A stretch of DNA of 64,000 nucleotides from SP5GCR1 sp965199685. GTDB lineage: Bacteria; Pseudomonadota; Gammaproteobacteria; Poriferisulfidales; Oxydemutatoraceae. The stretch is taken from NCBI GenBank assembly GCA_965199685.1, contig OZ241323.1:1-64000 (forward strand), given 5' to 3'. Below are positions 54,682-61,800 of the stretch, in pieces (within the stretch, counting starts at the first letter, position 1; every line of letters starts with the position of its first letter). The notes under the pieces were generated by a model. The model had not been told where the DNA came from, ran no database searches, and saw nothing but the letters and a program-made list of their open reading frames with translations. A program made the position numbers and the translations under genes.

Positions 54682-55085
54682 TGGAAGAGTACAGATGCCC
54701 TTTTCAGGTGCCTCAAATCAAGAAAGACTTCGCTTGCACATTGGGTGTTGAAGTGACACGACGCGACGGTGTGGCAGTTGCCTGCCAATCGGACTCTGCC
54801 AGTCGGCATTGTTGCGAACTCTACGAACGCCTAAAGCAAGTGGGTTTAGAGGGTTTGGGCATGAGAGACGATTTAACGAAAGTGCCACAAAGCCTCTATA
54901 TTAAGGTACAATACGGAGGTCTTTTAGGTCTACAAAGGCTACTCGGCGATGATGAACGGCAGGATATTGTAGACATTTCATCGTTGCTCACGCAGTTGCA
55001 CGCACGATACGGTGGAATTGATAACATACCTTGCGAGCAGGTAAAAGCTGACATTGAGTCGCACAAAGTACGGCGCAAGAGATAA
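54681..55085 (+). CDS. Conserved-looking Cys-containing protein, unknown
   Basis: A 134-residue protein whose ATG overlaps the bamC stop (TGATG), so it is part of the dapA-bamC unit. It has Cys residues in YRCPF, DFACTLG, VACQSD and SRHCCELY within the first 50 residues, then a globular part LYIKVQYGGLLGLQRLLGDDE and a basic C-terminus. The Cys spacing could bind a metal or Fe-S cluster, but I do not recognise the family with certainty. Start taken at 54681, not the TTG at 54678. Confidence 0.6.
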   Translation: MEEYRCPFQVPQIKKDFACTLGVEVTRRDGVAVACQSDSASRHCCELYERLKQVGLEGLGMRDDLTKVPQSLYIKVQYGGLLGLQRLLGDDERQDIVDISSLLTQLHARYGGIDNIPCEQVKADIESHKVRRKR

Positions 55086-55143
55086 ACTGCATCGGACAAA
55101 AGAGTAAATTTGAATATGAACAACAAAGATAACGGAGTACAAA

Positions 55144-55458
55144 ATGGAAGATACCTTACATCACAAAAATGACGAGCACGGTTTCGTGATAGGTTGGAGA
55201 TATAAATACAAATTTGAAGCCGGTTATTACGACGAAGAAATGACCTTTGGTGAAGCTAAAAAACGAGTGGAAGAATTGCACGAAAAACACCTCGATATGA
55301 CTTTTTGGCCTAAGAAAAAATCAATAAAAGCAGCCTTTTATAATGATGCCCACCCTGATGCGCCACTGACCATAAATATTCCGCCCGTAAAGGTTGTGGA
55401 CCATTCCCCTCCTTTGGAGGGGTGTCAGGCCTATTCATTTTGTAATGCATGCATCTAG
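55144..55458 (+). CDS. Small hypothetical protein with repeat-derived tail
   Basis: A 104-residue frame with a good ribosome site (AACGGAGTAC). Residues 1-82 are normal protein: charged, with GFVIGWRYKYKFEAGYYDEEMTFGEAKKRVEELHEKH, possibly a small alpha/beta fold. Residues from about 83 (VVDHSPPLEGCQAYSF...) are encoded by a CCCCTCC repeat unit and the TTTTGTAATGCATGC hairpin; the frame only ends inside that hairpin. The native C-terminus has been replaced or extended by repeat sequence. Function unknown. Confidence 0.6.
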   Translation: MEDTLHHKNDEHGFVIGWRYKYKFEAGYYDEEMTFGEAKKRVEELHEKHLDMTFWPKKKSIKAAFYNDAHPDAPLTINIPPVKVVDHSPPLEGCQAYSFCNACI

Positions 55459-55961
55459 CAATCATGATGTGGTTCTGCACAATGTCACGCCACTTGACCT
55501 ACTGGCTCAAGTGGCGGTTCTATCTGACGGGGTGGTTGCCTCGTGTCTCTATAAGTATAGTGCTGGACCATTCCTCTCCTTTGGAGGGGTGTCAGGCTCC
55601 GCCTGACGGGGTGGTTTTTTGCATACCCACCAGCTTTACATAAAATTGTAGGGGTGGACTATTCCTCTCCTTTGGAGGGGTGTCCTATGCATTTTGTAAT
55701 GCATGCGTTTAGCAATCATGTTGAGGTTCTGCACAATGTCGCGCCGATTGATTTTGATATACGGGGCTGTTGAAAAAGTACCGCTATGCACTCGTAGAGG
55801 GTAATTGTCTAGTGCAGAACCACCACAACCACCCCGTCAGGCTTCGCCTGCCACCCCTCCAAAGGAGGGGAATGTACTAATGCAGACACTTTTTCAACAG
55901 CCCCATACGTATTGTTTTTAACGAACACAATATTTAGATTTCGTACAAAGTTACGTCACTT
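55392..55961. repeat. Dispersed-repeat block between small hypothetical and CLCA-like genes
   Basis: Three CCCCTCC/CCTCTCC units, two TTTTGTAATGCAT hairpins, an ACTTGA hairpin, and a foldback element nested in the GATTTTGATAT..TTGTTTTTAACG module (listed separately). Its left end codes for the tail of the preceding gene and its right end for the start of the following gene. Confidence 0.85.
55763..55904. mobile_element. Foldback (MITE-like) element, copy 3
   Basis: 142 bp with perfect 17-bp ends GGGGCTGTTGAAAAAGT / ACTTTTTCAACAGCCCC, flanked by ATAC on both sides (55759-55762, 55905-55908). Removing the element and one ATAC restores GATTTTGATATACGTATTGTTTTTAAC, which matches the uninterrupted module at about 4554. 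This is the clearest target duplication of the family. Confidence 0.85.
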
Positions 55962-58625
55962 GTGCTACTGCAACAAGTGGCGGTTTCACTCGTTTTGAGT
56001 TTATGGGTTAGCCCAGTTTACTCGCAATGTGAGATTGTGAGCAACGATCAGGCTACAACTGTAGAATGTGATATTTCGTTTTCGATGCAGCCAGCTGATC
56101 CTGCGCAGTGGCAAGGCGAAAACAGAGATATTGCCAACCAAACGCTTATGGATTTTGCAGATGCTTGGTGCCAATCCTCTTTGGAAAATTCAAGGATACG
56201 CAGAATTTCTGTTTATACCGATGGACGACGTTCTGCCGATATTGATATGCGAAGACAATCAGATCCTATTTCTAATCAAAGAGGGATAGCAGGGGTTGCC
56301 TTTATAGGAGCGTTTACTTATGTGCAACCATCTATCACAATATTTAATGATCAGACCCGAAGAGTTCCTAGAACTATAGCCCACGAACTAGCGCATAGTC
56401 TATGGAGTATATACGATGAATACAGCGGTGCTCTTTCATGTAGACCCACAAACACAACTACTTATTCTTCACTGTTTACCCTAATGGGGTCCTCAACGAT
56501 AAGAGATGAGATTCCCAGATTTAGTCATCCTAGAGATTATCCTAAGGAAGATAGAATTCTGACTGCGCACTCAGACTGTTATGGGGGGTCGGCGTGGGAA
56601 GTTCTTGTGCAACCCGCCTACCGTGATGCTATTAGAGCAACTAGACAGAGAGCGCAATACCCAAGACAAGACCATTTATTTCAAGCTGGTGTTGTTTTGC
56701 CGGATTTTGATCAGCTAACCGAGTCATATACCTGCACGCTGCCGACGATTGATTGGGTTTCGAGTGCTAACACCGTTGTTATGATGATGGATGATTCTGC
56801 GAGTATGGCAGATAATCAACGGTTGGCGGTGGCAAAGCAAGCTGCCAAAAATGCAGTACAGGTACTCTATGCAGAGGCACCCTTGATAGAACTGGGAATT
56901 ATCAGTTTTGACGACACTGCCAGAACCGAAGTTATGCCGAGCCGACTGGATACTATAGAAAACCTTAGGATGATCGAGTCGGTCATTGACTCTTTGGTAG
57001 CTGACGGTGGCACCGACTATGCAGCGGCTCTGGAGGAAGCACAAAGACTTTTTGCGGATGCGCCAAGCGACAGTCACCAAGCGCTGATTATAGTTTCCGA
57101 CGGTGAGACTGAGCAGTCGGACTACGGATATTTCAAGGACAATGGCATATCAGTCTATACGGTGGAACTAGACACCGAAGGGCAAGTGGTTTTGCAGGAT
57201 GCCACGCTAAAGACGAGGAACCGATTTAAGATGGAAGTAGATTCACAAAGATTGTCTAGTTTTTTGCCTAGTATATTCAGGAACGAGTCGCTAATCCGCA
57301 ATGCCCAGTTGGTCAAATCAGTATCTTTGCATAATCGCGTCTTTGAGGATGTGGTGACGACCAATACGGTGATATCGGAGATGACCGAGTCGGCAAGTTT
57401 TATTTTGAGGTGGGATGGTGATGCTTACTTTGACAGCTTTACGCTACGAGACCCGGCTGGTGTGATTATAGATCAAGCGTATGCCGAGAGCTTGGTAACT
57501 GATAAGGCAACCAAAGTGGTGCATTATCTAGAGAGCGACACACAAGCGATCTATTATGTTGGTTCCCCGATGCCAGGTACATGGAAGGTGCGGATCACGG
57601 GCACTGGAAACTTTGAATATGAGGCGGCAATAAATAGTGACATTGTTGTTGGCATCAATGCCGGTGCCGAGATTATTGTTCAGGAGCATCCGAGCGAGGT
57701 AGTCATCTATCCGGAACCGATACCAATTTTGGTTAATGTCAGCAATGAGTTTCCGATAACCCGTGCCGATGTGAGAGCAGATATTACGATGCCTGATGAT
57801 TCTACAATGTCTGTGATACTGACCGACGATGGTAATGCCCCGGATAAGACTGCAGCCGATGGTTTATATTCGGCGATGTTGGCAGATTATTCTCAAGATG
57901 GGATATGCGAGATTAAGGTGACCGTAAGCAACCTTGACGGTGATGCACTGATCGACGATACGAATGTGTTTTATCATCCGGTGTTGTCGCCGGGTGAATC
58001 TCCGATTTTCAATTTGCCGACGGTGCCGCAGCAAGCACCGATATTTCAGCGGGTTGTTTATGACCAAGTGGATGTAGTCAATACTGAAAAGAAGATGATG
58101 CCACCGCCGTTGTCGGTTCAACCAACGACGATTACGAGCATACCGTACTTGGATAAAGGTTCAATTGAACATGCTGGTCAGGTGAATTGGTATGTGTTTA
58201 ATGCGATGAGCGAGGGTGAAACCTACTATCTACAAACGAGTCATTTGGTGGGCTACGATGATACCCAAATGGCAACAGAGTTGAGCCTATACGAGCCTGA
58301 CGGGACAAATTTAATAGAGCAGAGTGTGCGTCATCGTGGCAGCGATGTATCGAGCATTGAATGGACAGCCCCTAGAGCGGATGATTATTTGGTGTCGGTT
58401 GCACATGCCGAAGGGAATAGAGGGTATTATGAGTTCACGGTCAGCAACGAGAACCTGTTATCGGAGGGTGAGATGAGAGAAGCGGAAAGGCGCAGTAGCA
58501 GTGGTGGTTTTGTAGGCTATTCGCTATTGCTACTCTTATTGCTTGCGATTTTTTGCAATGGCAACAGATGGCGGAACATGATGCAAAACTCTGTGCGCCA
58601 CATAAATTATGTAAACCACCCGTAG
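55962..58625 (+). CDS. CLCA-like secreted protein: HExxH domain plus VWA
   Basis: An 887-residue exported protein. Residues 1-21 act as signal peptide. The N-terminal domain has HELAHSLWSIYDEY (141-154): an HExxH zinc-protease motif with the downstream W..YDEY seen in CLCA N-terminal domains. A VWA domain follows (about 268-440) with a complete MIDAS: DxSxS at 277-281, Thr in GGTDYAAAL, Asp in VSDGETEQ. Then a beta-rich part, a pre-peptidase C-terminal-like domain (about 745-840) and a Ser/Gly-rich stretch, hydrophobic LLLLLLLAIF and Arg (near 855-872) resembling a GlyGly-CTERM-type sorting tail. The GTG start and first residues lie in a covarying hairpin repeat (55954-55982) and the last 10 residues in another repeat. 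Confidence 0.82.
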   Translation: MLLQQVAVSLVLSLWVSPVYSQCEIVSNDQATTVECDISFSMQPADPAQWQGENRDIANQTLMDFADAWCQSSLENSRIRRISVYTDGRRSADIDMRRQSDPISNQRGIAGVAFIGAFTYVQPSITIFNDQTRRVPRTIAHELAHSLWSIYDEYSGALSCRPTNTTTYSSLFTLMGSSTIRDEIPRFSHPRDYPKEDRILTAHSDCYGGSAWEVLVQPAYRDAIRATRQRAQYPRQDHLFQAGVVLPDFDQLTESYTCTLPTIDWVSSANTVVMMMDDSASMADNQRLAVAKQAAKNAVQVLYAEAPLIELGIISFDDTARTEVMPSRLDTIENLRMIESVIDSLVADGGTDYAAALEEAQRLFADAPSDSHQALIIVSDGETEQSDYGYFKDNGISVYTVELDTEGQVVLQDATLKTRNRFKMEVDSQRLSSFLPSIFRNESLIRNAQLVKSVSLHNRVFEDVVTTNTVISEMTESASFILRWDGDAYFDSFTLRDPAGVIIDQAYAESLVTDKATKVVHYLESDTQAIYYVGSPMPGTWKVRITGTGNFEYEAAINSDIVVGINAGAEIIVQEHPSEVVIYPEPIPILVNVSNEFPITRADVRADITMPDDSTMSVILTDDGNAPDKTAADGLYSAMLADYSQDGICEIKVTVSNLDGDALIDDTNVFYHPVLSPGESPIFNLPTVPQQAPIFQRVVYDQVDVVNTEKKMMPPPLSVQPTTITSIPYLDKGSIEHAGQVNWYVFNAMSEGETYYLQTSHLVGYDDTQMATELSLYEPDGTNLIEQSVRHRGSDVSSIEWTAPRADDYLVSVAHAEGNRGYYEFTVSNENLLSEGEMREAERRSSSGGFVGYSLLLLLLLAIFCNGNRWRNMMQNSVRHINYVNHP

Positions 58626-58892
58626 GGGAGGGCTAACATGAGGCTGCTGAAAAAATATTCCATAGAATTGTAGGGGCGGATTTGCATATCCGCCCTAACG
58701 CTTTGTGTCTGTACGGACAATCCATTCTATCCATTTCGTTTACGGTAACCATGATTTGGTGGCGCGGAGCGGGTAGATTTGTGCGAGGACTCAACTTTAG
58801 GGCGGATATGCAAATCCGCCCCTACCGTTTTCATAAATTTGATGGGCAGAGCGGTTAAGTTCATGCAATGTGGCTACTTTTTCAACAGCCCC
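58626..58892. mobile_element. Foldback-type element, copy 4, overlapping the GLUG gene start
   Basis: Ends GAGGCTGCTGAAAAAAT (from 58640) and ACTTTTTCAACAGCCCC (to 58892) enclose about 250 bp. The inside has two inverted GGGCGGATTTGCATATCCGCCC-type palindromes (near 58676 and 58801) rather than the CCCCTCC unit, so the same ends can carry different cargo. Flanks ACAT / ATAT are an imperfect duplication. The start codon of the following giant gene (58863) is inside. Confidence 0.7.
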
Positions 58893-61800
58893 ATATTTAT
58901 TCTATTGGTGTTTTTGCTGTGTGTTATGCCATGGCAGTTTGCTACGGCACAGACATCGCCGTTATCCCCTTGCTCGTTTACTGATATAGACAAGGATAAC
59001 GATGGACTAATAGATATTTGTGATCTGGAGGGGTTGGATGCCATTCGCTATCAGTTGGATGGTACGGGTTATAGGGAAAGTAGGGAGACCTCTAAAACCA
59101 CGGTAGGTTGTCCCGATAAGGGTTGTAATGGTTATGAGCTGATGAGAGATTTAGATTTTCTAGATGCTAGCAGCTATCGTGTTGGAAGAGTTCAGCTGGA
59201 TTGGGTGTTAGATTCCGGCTGGCTACCAATTGAGAGCATAGTAATATCTATGGTGAGCACACCAACATCTACCGTTAGTACGCCAACATCTACCGTTAGT
59301 ACGCCAACGTCTACCGTTAGTACGCCAACGTCTATTACGGTTACGGCAACTTTCGAGGGCACGTTCCATGGTAATGGTCATGCTATCCGCAATTTGATGA
59401 TCAATAGGCCTAGTAGTGAGAATGTCGGTCTATTTATTACTAATTCTGGGGAAATCAGAGATATTCGGTTACTGGACGTGAATATTGAAGGAGCATCAAC
59501 CGTAGGGGCTTTAGTTGCCACTAATGATGGCGGAACAATTAAAAATAGTCATGTCAGCGGCAGTATAAGAGGTGTTTCTCGGATAGGTGCACTGGTTGGT
59601 GTTCATGGTGTCTCAAATAATCCATCTTTCTTTCTTGAGAACAGTTCTGCAACCGGCGTTGTGATAGGAACAGGCAACCAAGTGGGTGGTTTAGTGGGTA
59701 TAAATTTTTCCACAATTAGAAATAGTCAGGCATTCAACACCGTATCGGGGGCTAATGATGTAGGAGGCTTAGTTGGGGCGATTGCAGAAACTAATACTAT
59801 GAGCGGTCAAATTATTAATAGTTATGCCACTGGGAATGTGACAGGAAATAGAACCGTAGGTGGATTAATAGGTAATGCTGGCACTATTCACGTTGAAAAT
59901 AGTTCTGCTCATGGTGAGGTGATTGGAACAAGATGGATAGGTGGTCTAGTAGGTTTTATTAATTTCAGAGGCGGGATTATTGAAAAAAGTCACGCAACTG
60001 GGAATGTGACAGGAGACAATACTGTTGGTGGTCTACTAGGTGCAGCTAATGCAAGAACGAACATTAATAACAGCTACGCAACTGGTAATGTGCAGGGAGG
60101 TCAAGGAAGCTTTGATATGGGTGGTTTTGCTGGTGCGCATTTTCGGGCAAATATTACAAACAGCTATGCGACTGGTAATGTGCAAGGAGGTGACGCAAGC
60201 GTATCATTGGGTGGTTTTATCGGACAAAATTTGTCAGATATTACAAACAGCCATGCGACTGGTAATGTGCGAGTAGGTCAAAGAAGCAGACAAGTTGGCG
60301 GTTTTATTGGTATTGTGTTTCAAGGAAGTATTACAAACAGCTATGCGACTGGTAATGTGCAGGGAGATGAAGAAAGCCACAGAGTGGGTGGTTTTATCGG
60401 ATACAATCGGGCAGATATAGGAGATGTCATTACAAATAGCTACGCCACAGGTGATGTGCAAGGACAACTAACAGTTGGCGGTTTTATCGGAGAAAATGAG
60501 GAGGGACGTGTTACCGACAGCTATGCGACTGGTGATGTGACAGGAGCAGTTCGTGTAGGTGGCTTTATCGGAGGCAATGGTGTTGCTGATTTTTTCGGCT
60601 TTGTTAGTCCAGTCAATCGTAATATTACAAATAGCTATGCTATCGGCAATGTGTCAGGGTTCCAATTTGTTGGTGGTTTCATCGGGCAAAGTGCAGTGAC
60701 AGATATTACGAATAGCTATGCAACTGGTAATGTGCGAGGAGGTCTATATGGTCTTGGTATTGGTGGTTTCATCGGGGCGCATGTTAGTCGTGGTAGTATT
60801 ACTAACAGCTATGCTATTGGCAAGGTAGAAGGAGGTCAACAAAGCCCACAAGTTGGTGGTTTTATTGGGTCGAATACTGCAACGATTACGAATAGTTATT
60901 GGGATGAGTCAACCAGCGGTAGAACAGAGAGTGCCGGCGGCGAAGGCAAGACGACTTTAGAGTTACAAGCACCTATTGAAGCGGGAAGTGCTCAGACCGA
61001 TATTTATTATGATTGGGATGAACAGATATGGGATTTCGGCACATCCGAACAATATCCTGCCCTCAAATATAGCGATGGCACATTGCGACCGAACCAGCGT
61101 CTTGGGTTGCTTCGATTAGGTTTGCCAAGTGGCTTGATAGTGTCGCCGTCTTTTAAGTCTGAAGTATTAAGTTATCGTATCATAGACGAAACCCAGATAA
61201 GACGATTACGTCTGACTCCAGTTGCCGCTAATCCTGATGCCAATATTATTATTGAAAGTAGTGGGGATTTCAGAGAGCAGGTGTCAAGTGGCACGACGAG
61301 TTCCGAGATTTTGTTGAACACCGCCGGTGTTAGCACAGCTACTGTTGAAGTACTAACACTCTATGATGCACCGATCGAATATACACTAGCCTTTAACGAT
61401 AGAACTTTTAACGAAGGTGAGCATATCATACTGCAGAGAGCAACCAGTCAGGGTGTAGATCAAAGTACATTGCGTTATAAATGGACACAAATATCAGGAA
61501 TGCCTCGCGTACTACCAATAGGAGGAATTAGTGAAGCGGTGTTGGATGTAGCGATACTTGAGGCTTCTTTAGGTAAAACCGAAGCCGATAGTGAGATCAC
61601 GATTAGATTGGAAACCAGCGATGGCACAACGACAGGGACTAAAGATCTAAGATTGACAATCGTTAGGACAGATAATGGCACGGTGGTACAGTCAGATTCT
61701 ATTATTACGCTATCGGATAGAACATTAACTGCCCCCGAAATAAACCTATCAACAGATCCGGATGGTGTTGGCACGATAAATAGTTATTTATGGCAACGGC

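Noticed and set aside
60040..60467. Plus- and minus-strand frames inside the GLUG region
   Set aside because: Shadows of the repeated GLUG-coding sequence in the long open frame.
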